Made by a program: the position numbers and the translations under genes. Of a stretch of 64,000 nt of DNA, positions 53,490-62,439 are shown piece by piece. A model generated the notes under the pieces. The model had not been told where the DNA came from. It saw only the letters and a program-made list of their open reading frames with translations, and searched no databases. Each line of letters opens with the position of its first letter. Positions within the stretch are counted from its first letter, which is position 1. Source of the DNA: Halosimplex rubrum (GTDB lineage Archaea; Halobacteriota; Halobacteria; Halobacteriales; Haloarculaceae); the NCBI RefSeq assembly GCF_013415885.1, contig NZ_CP058910.1, forward strand, positions 2,046,001 through 2,110,000, given 5' to 3'.

Positions 53490-54136
53490 CCGTTCGTCGA
53501 CCGCCGGACGGTCGGCGACCGGGCGGGTCGCCGTGCGACCGGAAGCGGCGCGACCGGGGACAGGCCCACACGCTGGAAGGCGTGGTCGCGGCCCTGATCG
53601 TGCTGTCGGCGGTCGTGTTCGCACTGGAGATGACGGCGGTGACCCCGCTGTCGGCGAGCACGTCGAGCCAGCACATCGAGAACCAGCAGGAAGGGACGGC
53701 CCGGGGCCTGCTCGCCTCGGCCGCGGAGACCGGCGCGCTCGAACGGGCGGTGCTCTCGTGGAACGCGACGAGCGAGCAGTTCTACCACGCGCCGGACGTG
53801 GGCCGCTTCACGACCGGGGCGCCGCCGAACCGCTTCGGCGAGATGCTCGAACGGTCGTTCGACCGACAGGGGATCGCCTACAACGTCTACCTGCGCTATC
53901 GGGGCGCGGACGGGCGGCTCCGGACCCAGAAGTACGTCGACCAGGGCGAGCCGAGCGACCACGCGGTCCGGGCGACGTGGCCGCTGTCGCTGATGGCGGA
54001 CGACGCGATCCGCGACGGGAACGGCGACCCGACGGGGACGACGGTCAGCGACGAGTCGACGTACTTCGCGCCGCGCCAGTCGAGCGCCGGCGTCTACAGC
54101 GTGATCGACGTGGAGGTGGTGGTGTGGCGGATCTGA
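53486..54136 (+). CDS. Pilin-like protein (DUF7288-like)
   Basis: 216 residues, GTG start overlapping the previous stop (GTGA). RRDRGQAHTLEGVVAALIVL (about 22-41) is a prepilin-type signal and helix. The outer domain is mixed alpha/beta without known motifs. It is likely a minor pilin together with its neighbours. The next gene starts within its stop (TGATG). Confidence 0.72.
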   Translation: MTVRRPPDGRRPGGSPCDRKRRDRGQAHTLEGVVAALIVLSAVVFALEMTAVTPLSASTSSQHIENQQEGTARGLLASAAETGALERAVLSWNATSEQFYHAPDVGRFTTGAPPNRFGEMLERSFDRQGIAYNVYLRYRGADGRLRTQKYVDQGEPSDHAVRATWPLSLMADDAIRDGNGDPTGTTVSDESTYFAPRQSSAGVYSVIDVEVVVWRI

Positions 54137-55026
54137 TGCCGGGCGCCGACCGCCGGGACGGCCGCGGCCAGATACTCCTGATCGGGGCGTTCGCGCTGGC
54201 CGTCGCGTTCGTCGCGCTGGCGCTGGTGATGAACGCCGCCATCTACACGGAGAACCTGGCGACGCGCAGCGAGTCCGCCGAGACCGCGAACGCCCACGTG
54301 TTCCACCGAGCGACGGCGACGATGGCGTCCGACTCGTTCCGGTACGCCCACGACGCACACAGCGGCGACCACGACGCGCTGGATCGGAGCGTCCGGGACG
54401 CCGTCGAGGTGTACTACAACGCGACGCGGCGCCAGCAGGCGGTCCACGGGCAGATCACCAACGTCAGCGTCGCGCGGACGAACCCGGGCGTCAACGTCAC
54501 CAACACGGACGGTACGTTCGGATCCGACGGCGGCCTCGACGACTGGACCGTCGCCTCCGGGGTGCGGCAGTTTCACACGTTCCGCCTCGACGTGGCGGGG
54601 TGGTCCGGCCCCGACAGCGAGGAACTCCGGGTCGTCGCCGACGACACCGAGACCTGGTACGTGAACGTCTCGCACGACGGGTCGTCGTACACGGTCGGTG
54701 TCAACGATTCGGGGACGTACTCGGAGTGCGAACCGTCGATATCCGGCGACTTCACGGTCGACTTCGCGGCGGGCACGGTCGCGGGGGACGACTGCGACGC
54801 GCTCGACCTGAAGGGGGTGTCCGGCCCGTACGACCTCCGGTTCGAGAACGGGTCGGTCGCGAGCGGCGACTACACGATGGTCGTCGACGGGGCCGCCGGA
54901 TCCGAGGTGGCAGCCGCCCAGAAGACCGAGATACTCTACTCGATGGAGGTCGACCTCGTCTACTGGTCGCCGGATCTGCGCTATCGGTCGACGATACGGG
55001 TCGGGCCGGGTGAGAGACGTGGGTAG
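54136..55026 (+). CDS. Pilin-like protein (DUF7261-like)
   Basis: 296 residues. The N-terminus RRDGRGQILLIGAFALAVAF is a prepilin-like signal, followed by LVMNAAIYTENLATR, a stretch I associate with the haloarchaeal DUF7261 group. The outer part is rich in N-x-T/S sites and beta strands. The ATG at 54136 is used because it overlaps the preceding stop; an in-frame GTG at 54124 is an alternative. Confidence 0.72.
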   Translation: MPGADRRDGRGQILLIGAFALAVAFVALALVMNAAIYTENLATRSESAETANAHVFHRATATMASDSFRYAHDAHSGDHDALDRSVRDAVEVYYNATRRQQAVHGQITNVSVARTNPGVNVTNTDGTFGSDGGLDDWTVASGVRQFHTFRLDVAGWSGPDSEELRVVADDTETWYVNVSHDGSSYTVGVNDSGTYSECEPSISGDFTVDFAAGTVAGDDCDALDLKGVSGPYDLRFENGSVASGDYTMVVDGAAGSEVAAAQKTEILYSMEVDLVYWSPDLRYRSTIRVGPGERRG

Positions 55027-55597
55027 CCCTCCGCCGCGGCCCCGCCGGCGCCCGGGGAGTGGTGACGACGACAGTCTGTCCGACAGCGGCTTGGACGAAA
55101 GCGGCCCGGACGACGGCGGTCTCCTGAGTGGGAACCGCGGCCAGTCGACGGCGCTCGAGTACACGCTCGCGCTGGCGGTCGCGTCGCTGGTCGTCACCGG
55201 ACTGTTGGTGACGGCGGGGGACTTCGTGACCCAGCAGCGGTCCGAGGTCGTCAGGACGGAACTCGGCGTCGTCGGTCAGCAACTCGCCGGCGACGTCGTC
55301 GCGGCGGACAGGCTCGCACGGGCCGGCGCGAGGACGGAGACCGTCGCGGTCAACGCGTCGCTCCCGCGGACCGTCGCCGGCGCGGGCTACACCGTCGAAG
55401 TCGCCGACTCCGGCTCGGGCCAGTGGCTGCACCTCTCGACGGCCGACCCGTCGGTCGGCGTGTCGGTCCGCTTCGAGACCGAGACCGTGGTGGCGACCGG
55501 TTCGGTTTCCGGCGGCGACGTCAGCGTGGTCTACGACGAGGGCGACCCCGGCGACCCCGACGAGCCCGACGACCCGCATCTGGAGGTGCGCGGATGA
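55010..55597 (+). CDS. Pilin-like protein (DUF7266-like)
   Basis: 195 residues with an unusually long acidic N-terminus (about 40 residues, SDSGLDESGPDDGG) before the prepilin-like segment NRGQSTALEYTLALAVASLV (about 42-61). The start at GTG 55010 overlaps the previous gene by 17 nt; GTG 55019 is possible. The distant signal position means cleavage would remove a long leader. Its stop overlaps the next gene by 4 nt. Confidence 0.68.
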   Translation: MRDVGSPPPRPRRRPGSGDDDSLSDSGLDESGPDDGGLLSGNRGQSTALEYTLALAVASLVVTGLLVTAGDFVTQQRSEVVRTELGVVGQQLAGDVVAADRLARAGARTETVAVNASLPRTVAGAGYTVEVADSGSGQWLHLSTADPSVGVSVRFETETVVATGSVSGGDVSVVYDEGDPGDPDEPDDPHLEVRG

Positions 55598-56370
55598 ACG
55601 GTCCCGTCGCGGGCGGCGAGCGCGGCGTGAGCGACATCGTCGGCTTCGTGATGGTCTTCGGGATGATCGCCAGCGTCGTCGCGATCGTCGCCCTGTCCGG
55701 GCTCGCCGGGCTCGAATCCGCCCGCGACGCCCAGCAGACCGACAACGCCGTGCGCGCGATGGAGGTCCTCTCGGACAACATGGGAGACATCGCCGAGCGC
55801 GGGGCGCCCAGTCGCGCCACCGAGATCAGCCTCGAGGACGCCTCGCTCTCGCTCGGCGCGGAGACGGTCGTCACCGTCCGCGACCCGAACGAGAGCGCGA
55901 GCGACCCGTCGTTCCTCGAGAACCGGACCCACAAGATCCGTCCGATCGTCTACGACGACGGCGACACGGAACTCGTCTACGCGATGGGCGCCGTCTTCCG
56001 CGACGACCCGCAGGGCGGCACCGTCGTCCAGCCGTGGTCGCCGGTGTTCGACGAGGAGCGGACCATGATCCCGGTCGTCACGACCGTCTCGGCGACCGAC
56101 ACCGGCCAGCAGATCCAGAGTTCGACGGTCCTCGTCCGCGCGCGGGCGAACGACCGCCTCGTCCCCGTGGCAGACGACGAGGGGATCTACGACGACATCT
56201 GGATCAACGTCACCTCCTCCCGGAGCGACCTCTGGTTGACCATGCTCGGCCGGGACCCCGCGCTGACCTGTTTCCAGTCGGGGACCGACAGGGTCTCCTG
56301 CCAGCTCGACGAGACGCCGGAACAGCTCTACGTCACCGAAGTCCGGGTCGCGGTCGAACTGAAGCCCTGA
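55594..56370 (+). CDS. Pilin-like protein (DUF7289-like)
   Basis: 258 residues. GGERGVSDIVGFVMVFGMIA (about 7-26) is the N-terminal signal and helix in the (R)(A/G)VSD(I/V)VG form common in haloarchaeal pilins. The outer domain is large and beta-rich. Last gene on the plus strand in the cluster; the next pilin-like gene converges from the minus strand. Confidence 0.72.
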   Translation: MNGPVAGGERGVSDIVGFVMVFGMIASVVAIVALSGLAGLESARDAQQTDNAVRAMEVLSDNMGDIAERGAPSRATEISLEDASLSLGAETVVTVRDPNESASDPSFLENRTHKIRPIVYDDGDTELVYAMGAVFRDDPQGGTVVQPWSPVFDEERTMIPVVTTVSATDTGQQIQSSTVLVRARANDRLVPVADDEGIYDDIWINVTSSRSDLWLTMLGRDPALTCFQSGTDRVSCQLDETPEQLYVTEVRVAVELKP

Positions 56371-56421
56371 CGCGACCGGGCGGTGCTCTTCCGCCGCGGT
56401 CGCCCGCCGGGTGCCCTCGCG

Positions 56422-57840
56422 TCACTTGCTGGTGACGTTGACGGGGTTCTCGGTCACGTGGAGGTAGGTGACCGGCGTGATATCCCCGGTCAGTTCGAGG
56501 TCGGTGTTGTCGACGCTGGGGTCGTAGTCGAAGTCGTTGGGGTTGCCGTTGACCGTGACGCTCTCGCAGACGACGCCGCCGACGATGTTCGGTTCGACCG
56601 CTCCACCGCCGTTCATGTTGCAGTCCGACCCGGGCGCGTACAGCAGGCCGACGAGTCTGAAGTTCCCGTTGCCGTTGACCGCGCCGTCCGAGTGCACGAC
56701 TACCGAGAAGTCGCCCGCGGCCCCACCGTCGTTGAGGAGATCGTTCGACCCCATGTCGAAGGAGTTCCGGACGAGGACCGTCGTGTTGTGGCTGCTGGTG
56801 ACCGTCACACCGTCGGGGCTGAAGTTCTCGTCGACGACGACCGTGACGTCGTCGCCGGGGCTGTCGATGTCGAGCGTCCCGGAGAAGTACGAGTCCGTGA
56901 AGTAGGTGCCCCCGCTCGTTATCTCGTTGTCCGCAGGCATCGCTTCGCAGGCGTCGTCGTCGTTCTCGCACTCGTCGATGCGGTCCTCGATCCGGTCGTC
57001 GACGAGCGGGTAGTTGACGCCGGTCGCCGACCGCGTCGGCGGGTCGTCGTCGCCGTTCATCCGGATCGCGCCGGGCTGGGTCGTCGCGATGACCTGGTCG
57101 TAGCCCTCGTCGAACGGGACGACCAGTTTCGCGCGGGCGGTCCCTCCGGCGTGGTCGTAGCTGACGTTCCCCTCGGTCCGCTGGGCGAAAAAGCGCCCCC
57201 ACGCCTCGTAGTACTCGCTGTGGACGGTGACGTTCACGTGGCCCGACTCCAGCGGGTTGGTGAAGTGGGGGTCGGCAGTCGCGTTCGGATAGCGGACCCG
57301 GGTTGGCTCGGCCTTGCTGACCGTCGCGCCCGACCCGAGAGTCGGAGTGCCGCTCACGGTGATGATCGGGAGCGTCAGGGTGGCCTTCCGGAAGTGAAAC
57401 TCCGGCGGCGAGAGCATGGTCGCTCCGGCTTCGGTCCCCTTCCAGACCCCGCCGCCCTGATACGCGATCGTCCGGTCGCCGTTCTCGTAGCGGACGGCGC
57501 CGAGGGTCACGTTGGTGAGCGTCTTCCGCTCGTCGGCGGTCCGGTTGTAGATGGTGACGTTCATCCAGCCCATCGAGTCGTCGACCCCGTAGGCGGCACC
57601 GGGGACGGTCGACAGATCGACGCCCTGGCGGCTCGTCCCGCCGAGCGCGACCATCGCGCTCCGGGAGTCGAACTGCGTCAGTGCCTTCTCCGCGCGGCCC
57701 GTGTCCAGTTGCTGGCGCGTGTCGTCCAGCGCCGTCGCCCCGACCGTGACGACGACCGCCGTCCCCCCGAGGACGACGGCGAGCAGCAACACGATCCCCA
57801 GTACGCTGCTCACCCCCCGACCGTCGTGACTCGTCGGCAT
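56422..57840 (-). CDS. Large pilin-like surface protein
   Basis: 472 residues. HDGRGVSSVLGIVLLLAVVL (about 5-24) is the prepilin-like N-terminus. The outer part has a jelly-roll-like beta region and N-x-T/S sites, and a Gly/Asn/Asp-rich C-terminal domain (about 330-460) that resembles the polymer-bactofilin or autotransporter-like beta helix (SFDMGSNDLLNDGG, GAVNGNGNF). It converges on the four-gene operon and shares its likely assembly by PilB/PilC. TATA candidate (minus CGCTTATTG, about 57866-57874). Confidence 0.72.
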   Translation of the reverse strand: MPTSHDGRGVSSVLGIVLLLAVVLGGTAVVVTVGATALDDTRQQLDTGRAEKALTQFDSRSAMVALGGTSRQGVDLSTVPGAAYGVDDSMGWMNVTIYNRTADERKTLTNVTLGAVRYENGDRTIAYQGGGVWKGTEAGATMLSPPEFHFRKATLTLPIITVSGTPTLGSGATVSKAEPTRVRYPNATADPHFTNPLESGHVNVTVHSEYYEAWGRFFAQRTEGNVSYDHAGGTARAKLVVPFDEGYDQVIATTQPGAIRMNGDDDPPTRSATGVNYPLVDDRIEDRIDECENDDDACEAMPADNEITSGGTYFTDSYFSGTLDIDSPGDDVTVVVDENFSPDGVTVTSSHNTTVLVRNSFDMGSNDLLNDGGAAGDFSVVVHSDGAVNGNGNFRLVGLLYAPGSDCNMNGGGAVEPNIVGGVVCESVTVNGNPNDFDYDPSVDNTDLELTGDITPVTYLHVTENPVNVTSK

Positions 57841-58267
57841 CTGCCCACCGTTCCACTCCCCCCTCAATAAGCGCGCGGACCTTGGTATCAAAAATGAAAA
57901 TAGATTGGGGGTCGAAGTCGACGTTCGGCCGTACGTTCGGCCGTACGTCCGGCTCCGGTGGCCGTTTCGGGCTAGGAGTGCGGACGTCGGGGACCCGCGG
58001 CGGGCGGTCCGTGACGGTCGCGACGGCCGCCGCGGTCGATAGTAACCGTTTAGTGTCGCAAGCGGGACTCTCCGGTGGGAACGCACGACCGCAAATCTGA
58101 CTCGCTGTGCGCTTGCACAGCTCGGGATTGCGGCCGTGTTCGCGCCGATCGCCGCTTCGCCTCGCGGAGCGCGCGGCGCACACACGCACCGTGCGGGCCG
58201 GGACCGCGGTCGATGTCCGGTCGCCGCCCGCCGACCAGCGGTCAGTCGCGTTCCAACAATCAGACAC
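57841..58267. other. Gene-free stretch upstream of rps15
   Basis: No gene is seen between the pilin-like gene and rps15. A 12-bp tandem duplication ACGTTCGGCCGT occurs at 57921-57944, next to a short AT-rich run (57885-57905). The sequence before rps15 has low-complexity CG-rich character. Regulation of the rps15 operon may lie here. Confidence 0.5.
57921..57944 (+). repeat. Tandem 12-bp repeat
   Basis: ACGTTCGGCCGT is present twice in direct succession, with a partial third unit (ACGTCCGG) after it. It may be an operator pair or a short slippage event. Confidence 0.8.
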
Positions 58268-58732
58268 ATGGCACGAATGCACACCCGCCGTCGCGGCTCG
58301 TCCAGTTCGGACAAGCCGGCGGCAGACGAACCCCCGGAGTGGAGTGACGTAGACGAATCGGCGATCGAGGAGCGCGTCGTCGAGCTGGCCGACCAGGGCC
58401 ACAGCCCGAGCCAGATCGGCCTGAAGCTGCGCGACGAGGGCGTCAACGGGACTCCCGTCCCGGACGTCTCCCTCGCGACCGGCAAGAAGATCACCGAGAT
58501 CTTAGAGGAGAACGACGCCGACCCCGAGCTGCCCGAGGACCTGCGCAACCTCTTCGAGCGGGCCGTCCGCCTGCACGAGCACATGGACGAGAACCCGACC
58601 GACCACCAGAACAAGCGCGCGCTCCAGAACACCGAGTCGAAGATCCGCCGCCTGATCGACTACTACCGCGGCGACGAACTCGACGAGGAGTTCACCTACA
58701 GCTACGACGAAGTCGCCGAACTCCTCGAATAG
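58268..58732 (+). CDS. rps15: 30S ribosomal protein S15
   Basis: 154-residue archaeal/eukaryotic-type S15 (S13e). MARMHTRRRGSSSSDKP and WSDVDESAIEERVVELA are typical N-terminal parts, and NLFERAVRLHEHMDENPTDH with RRLIDYYRGD at the end is the rRNA-binding helix set. It is the first gene of an operon with the RecJ-like protein, Pcc1 and S3Ae. Confidence 0.96.
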   Translation: MARMHTRRRGSSSSDKPAADEPPEWSDVDESAIEERVVELADQGHSPSQIGLKLRDEGVNGTPVPDVSLATGKKITEILEENDADPELPEDLRNLFERAVRLHEHMDENPTDHQNKRALQNTESKIRRLIDYYRGDELDEEFTYSYDEVAELLE

Positions 58733-59902
58733 ATGTCCGCCACCGCCCGCTCCGAGGACGCCCCCGCCGCCGGCGAGATCGCCGGACGGCTCCGCGAGGC
58801 CGGCTTCGTCCGCCTCGTCGGCGCCGCGACCGGCGACGCGCTGGCCGCCAGCGGCGTCCTCGCGCGGGCGCTGGCCGACCGCGACCGACCGTTTCAGGTC
58901 TCGGTCGCCGACCTCCCCGCCGACACCGAGCGCTCGACCGACGCCGACCTGACCGTCGCCGTCGGCCGGAGCGACCCCGTCGCCGACTGCTCGATCGCCG
59001 CCGGTGCGGAACCCGCCAGCGAGACGGCCTTCGCGGTCGCGCGCGAACTCGACGCCGACCCGGACGTAGCGCTCGCGCTCGCCGGTTGCGTCGCCGACGG
59101 TCGCGCGCTCGGCGGATCGGTCGCCGAGGCCGCCGAGGCCGCGGGGGTCGAACGCCGACCCGGCGTGGCCGTCCCGACGACCGACCTGGTCGACGGACTG
59201 GCCCACTCGACGCTCGTCCACGCGCCGTTCTCGGGCGACCCCGACGCGGTCGCCGCGGCGCTCGACGGAGCGGGGCTCGTTGCCGAGGAATCGACCGACG
59301 GCTCCGGTCCCGTCGTCGACGCGACGACGCTCGACGAGGCGGCTCGTCGCCGCGCGGCCTCGCTGGTCGCGCTGCGGACCGTCGGCGACGATTCGGTCCC
59401 GCCGCGGGGCGGTCACGCCGTCGAGCGGGCGCTGCGCCCCTTCGACGGCGGCCCGTTCGAGACGGTCGGCGGCTACGCCGACGTGCTCGACGCCGTCGCC
59501 CGGGAGCGACCGGGGACCGGCGTCGCGCTCGCGCTCGGGCACGACGTGAGCGAGGCCGCGCTCGACGCGTGGCGCTCGCACGCCCGACGCGCCCACGGCG
59601 CGGTCGCCGACGCGACGACCGGTCGCTACGACGGGCTGTTCGTCGCACGCGCGGAGACGGACGCCGCACCGGTCGCCACGCTGGCGCGGTTCGTCCACGC
59701 CTACCGCTCGCCCGAGCCGGTGACCCTCGCGGTCACCGAGGGCGCGGCGGCGGTCGTCGCCGACGACCGGGACCTCGAGTCGGTCCTGACGACGGCCGCG
59801 GAGGGCGTCGACGGGACCGCGGCGGCGACCCGGACGACGGGCCGCGCCCGCTTCGACGTGGAGACGGGCGCCTTCATCACCGCGTTCAGGGAGGCGCTAT
59901 GA
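58733..59902 (+). CDS. RecJ/DHH-family protein with degenerate active site
   Basis: 389-residue protein that follows rps15 directly. Its order in the operon and general pattern (ATGDALAASGVLARAL where active DHH proteins read DxDGxxSxA) identify a RecJ/Cdc45-like protein. The catalytic DHH triad is not visible: the region that should hold it reads ADLTVAVGRSDP. It may therefore be a Cdc45-like replication partner rather than a nuclease. The C-terminal domain (about 285-385) would be DHHA1-like. It overlaps pcc1 by 4 nt. Confidence 0.75.
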   Translation: MSATARSEDAPAAGEIAGRLREAGFVRLVGAATGDALAASGVLARALADRDRPFQVSVADLPADTERSTDADLTVAVGRSDPVADCSIAAGAEPASETAFAVARELDADPDVALALAGCVADGRALGGSVAEAAEAAGVERRPGVAVPTTDLVDGLAHSTLVHAPFSGDPDAVAAALDGAGLVAEESTDGSGPVVDATTLDEAARRRAASLVALRTVGDDSVPPRGGHAVERALRPFDGGPFETVGGYADVLDAVARERPGTGVALALGHDVSEAALDAWRSHARRAHGAVADATTGRYDGLFVARAETDAAPVATLARFVHAYRSPEPVTLAVTEGAAAVVADDRDLESVLTTAAEGVDGTAAATRTTGRARFDVETGAFITAFREAL

Positions 59903-60186
59903 GACGGGCGACGATCACGACGACCCACGGCGACGACGCCGCACGACGCGTCGCGGCCGCGCTCGCCCCCGACAACACCGCGGAGATGGAGACGCGGACC
60001 GAGGGTGAGGCGGTCGTGACGACGGTCACCCGAGCGGGGACGAGCGGCCTGCGGTCGACGGTCGACGACTACGTCGTCAACTGCCGGGTCGCGGACCGAC
60101 TCGGCGGGGACGGCGGAGCGGTCACCGAGACGGACGACAGCACAGCGCGGACAGACGAACCCGACGACACAGACACCAACACATGA
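59899..60186 (+). CDS. pcc1: KEOPS complex subunit Pcc1
   Basis: 95-residue dimeric subunit of the KEOPS complex that adds threonylcarbamoyl to adenosine 37 of ANN-reading tRNAs. The core matches the family: RATITTTHGDDAARRVAAAL, then EMETRTEGEAVVTTVTRAG and LRSTVDDYVVNCRVAD. A short acidic tail follows. It is embedded between the RecJ-like gene and rps3ae by 4-nt overlaps, a haloarchaeal arrangement I recall. Confidence 0.88.
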   Translation: MRRATITTTHGDDAARRVAAALAPDNTAEMETRTEGEAVVTTVTRAGTSGLRSTVDDYVVNCRVADRLGGDGGAVTETDDSTARTDEPDDTDTNT

Positions 60187-60833
60187 GCGAACGATCAGTT
60201 TCACGACGCAAGCAAGAGAAGCGGTGGTACACCCTGATAGCGCCCGAGCAGTTCGACCGGGAGGAGCTGGGTGAGACCGTCGCGGACGAACCGGACAAGG
60301 TGCTCGGCCGCACCATCGAGACCACGCTGGGCGACCTGCGCAACGAGGCCAGCGAGAACAACACCAAACTGACCTTCAAGGTCAACGAGGTCGCGTCGGA
60401 CTCGGCGTACACCGAGTTCATCAAACACGAGCTGACGCGGGACTACCTGCGCTCGCTCGTCCGACGGGGCTCCTCGAAGATCGCGGCCTACATCACCGTC
60501 CTCACCGAGGACGACTACCGCGTCCAGATCCAGCCCGTCGCGCTCACCACCAAGAGCGCCGACGAGAGCCAGGAGAAGGCCATCCGCCGTCAGATGATCG
60601 ACCTCGTCGAGGAGAGCGCCCGCGAGCGCACCTACGCGGAACTCGTCGACAGCATCGTCGAGGGACGGCTCTCCTCGGCGATCTACAACGAGGCCAAGAC
60701 GATCTACCCGCTGCGCCGCGTGGAGATCCAGAAGCTGACCCTCGAGGCCCGCCCCGAGGAAGTCGCCGCCGAAGAGGAGACCTCCGTCGACGTCGACGAA
60801 GAGGAAGTCGCCGTCGACGAGTCCGCCGACTGA
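60183..60833 (+). CDS. rps3ae: 30S ribosomal protein S3Ae
   Basis: 216-residue archaeal/eukaryotic S1e family protein. It contains RRKQEKRWYTLIAPEQF, GRTIETTLGDLRNEASENNTK, VRRGSSKI and the conserved IYNEAKTIYPLRRVEIQKL near the end, followed by an acidic tail. It binds near the mRNA exit. Last gene of the operon, overlapping pcc1 by 4 nt. Confidence 0.96.
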   Translation: MSERSVSRRKQEKRWYTLIAPEQFDREELGETVADEPDKVLGRTIETTLGDLRNEASENNTKLTFKVNEVASDSAYTEFIKHELTRDYLRSLVRRGSSKIAAYITVLTEDDYRVQIQPVALTTKSADESQEKAIRRQMIDLVEESARERTYAELVDSIVEGRLSSAIYNEAKTIYPLRRVEIQKLTLEARPEEVAAEEETSVDVDEEEVAVDESAD

Positions 60834-60876
60834 CGGCGCGCGCGTTTCGACTTCTTTCGCCGACCTGGCCCGTCAG

Positions 60877-61335
60877 CTACGCGTCGGTCGCCGCGTCCGT
60901 TCCGGCGGCGGTCGCGTCCTCGCTGACGACGACGTTGCCGACCATGCCGCTGGCCTCGTGGGGGATGCAGAAGTAGGCGTGCGTGCCGACGGTCTCGAAC
61001 GTGCGCTCGTACGTTTCCCCCTCGTAGATCCCGCCCTCCCTGTCGCCGAGCCAGCCGTCCTCGGCGGCGGTCTGGGAGTCGAAGTCGCCGGTCGCCCAGA
61101 ACCCGGCCTCGTCGGGAACGCTGTCCTCGTAGGCGGTGACGGTGTGGGCGTGCGAGCTGGTGTTCTTCCAGCGGACGGTCGTCCCCGGCGGCACCTCGAC
61201 CGTCGCCGGGTCGAACTTCCGGGTGGTCATCCCCACGTCGTAGTTCCCGGTGTCGCCGCTGGTCTGCCCGCAGCCGGCCAGCCCGACCGCGACGGCGACG
61301 CCGCCCAGGCTCCCGAGGAACGCCCGTCTGTCCAT
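60877..61335 (-). CDS. Halocyanin-like cupredoxin lipoprotein
   Basis: 152-residue blue-copper protein. The N-terminus MDRRAFLGSLGG is a twin-arginine signal with lipobox LAGC (Cys22). The copper ligands are His (SSHAHTV), Cys (HAYFCIPH), His of the same segment, and Met in ASGMVGNVVV, all in the plastocyanin order. It carries electrons at the outer membrane face in respiration. Single gene. Confidence 0.9.
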   Translation of the reverse strand: MDRRAFLGSLGGVAVAVGLAGCGQTSGDTGNYDVGMTTRKFDPATVEVPPGTTVRWKNTSSHAHTVTAYEDSVPDEAGFWATGDFDSQTAAEDGWLGDREGGIYEGETYERTFETVGTHAYFCIPHEASGMVGNVVVSEDATAAGTDAATDA

Positions 61336-61443
61336 GTCTCGGTCTCGGAACTCCGTGCAAATAGAGGGCTCGATATCGAGCGAGGCGCCGCCGTCGCCCG
61401 GTGCGGAGAAACGTCTTTCAGGAGACGGCCCGTACGGCCGGAT

Positions 61444-62355
61444 ATGCAGCCCAAGCCCGACTGGTCTCTCCGGGTCCGCATGCTCGCGGCGATGGCCGGG
61501 ATGGCCGCCCTCTACGCCGCGTTCGTCGGCGTCGCCGCGTGGTGGGCGACCGACGCCTTCGGAAGCACCGGACTGGTCCTCGCCGTCGGCGTCGCGGGCG
61601 TGCTCGTCGCCCTCCAGTACAAGTACGCACCGGACGCCGCGCTCAGGGCACTCGACGCCGACCGCGTGAGCCGGTCGGCGTATCCCGACTTGCACGCTCG
61701 CGTGAGCCGCCTCGCCAACCAGGCCGGCGTGCCCGAGCCCGACGTGGCGGTCGCGCCCCAGGCCCAGCCCAACGCCTTCGCCACCGCGACGGGCCGAGAC
61801 GACGCCGTCGTCGCGGTCACCGAGGGACTGCTCGAACGGCTCCAGGGCGACGAACTCGACGCCGTGCTGGCCCACGAGATCGCCCACATCAAACACCGCG
61901 ACGCGTTGGTCATGTCCGTGGTCACGTTCCTCGTGACCGTCGCCGCGATGGTCGTGCGGAACTTCTGGTGGTTCGGCGACGGCGGCGGCGACGGTGGGGG
62001 CGGCGACGGCGGGATGCCCTGGCTGTGGGCGTTCGTCGCCGTCTCGGCGGTCGCGTGGCTCGGCGGCTACCTCGTCTCGCGAGCCATCTCCCGCCACCGC
62101 GAGTACGCCGCCGACCGCGGCGCCGCCGTCATCACCGGCAAGCCCGCCGCGATGGCCGCCGCCATCGAGACGATCACCGCCGAGATGGCCGCGACCCCCG
62201 AGCGGGACCTGCGCGACCACGCCGAGATGAACGCTCTCTTCATCGTCCCGGCCGACGCGAAATCGCGACTCGTCAGGGCGATGGAGACCCATCCCGACCC
62301 CGAGAAGCGCGTCGAGCGACTCTCCGAGTTGGCCGGCGAGTTCGAGGGTCGCTGA
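61444..62355 (+). CDS. htpX: HtpX-like membrane metalloprotease (M48)
   Basis: 303-residue zinc protease of the inner membrane. Two N-terminal helices (about 10-30, 38-55) are followed by the active site HEIAH (144-148) and, further on, the third zinc ligand Glu in SRHREYAADRGAA. Two more helices flank a Gly-rich loop (about 180-195). It probably cuts misfolded membrane proteins. Divergent from the halocyanin gene. Confidence 0.92.
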   Translation: MQPKPDWSLRVRMLAAMAGMAALYAAFVGVAAWWATDAFGSTGLVLAVGVAGVLVALQYKYAPDAALRALDADRVSRSAYPDLHARVSRLANQAGVPEPDVAVAPQAQPNAFATATGRDDAVVAVTEGLLERLQGDELDAVLAHEIAHIKHRDALVMSVVTFLVTVAAMVVRNFWWFGDGGGDGGGGDGGMPWLWAFVAVSAVAWLGGYLVSRAISRHREYAADRGAAVITGKPAAMAAAIETITAEMAATPERDLRDHAEMNALFIVPADAKSRLVRAMETHPDPEKRVERLSELAGEFEGR

Positions 62356-62439
62356 CCGGGGCCACCCGCGACCGAGCGGGCGGACGGTCCGAGTCGCCGA
62401 ATGGAAACGCCTTTGGCCCGGACAGTCGCATTTCGGGGT

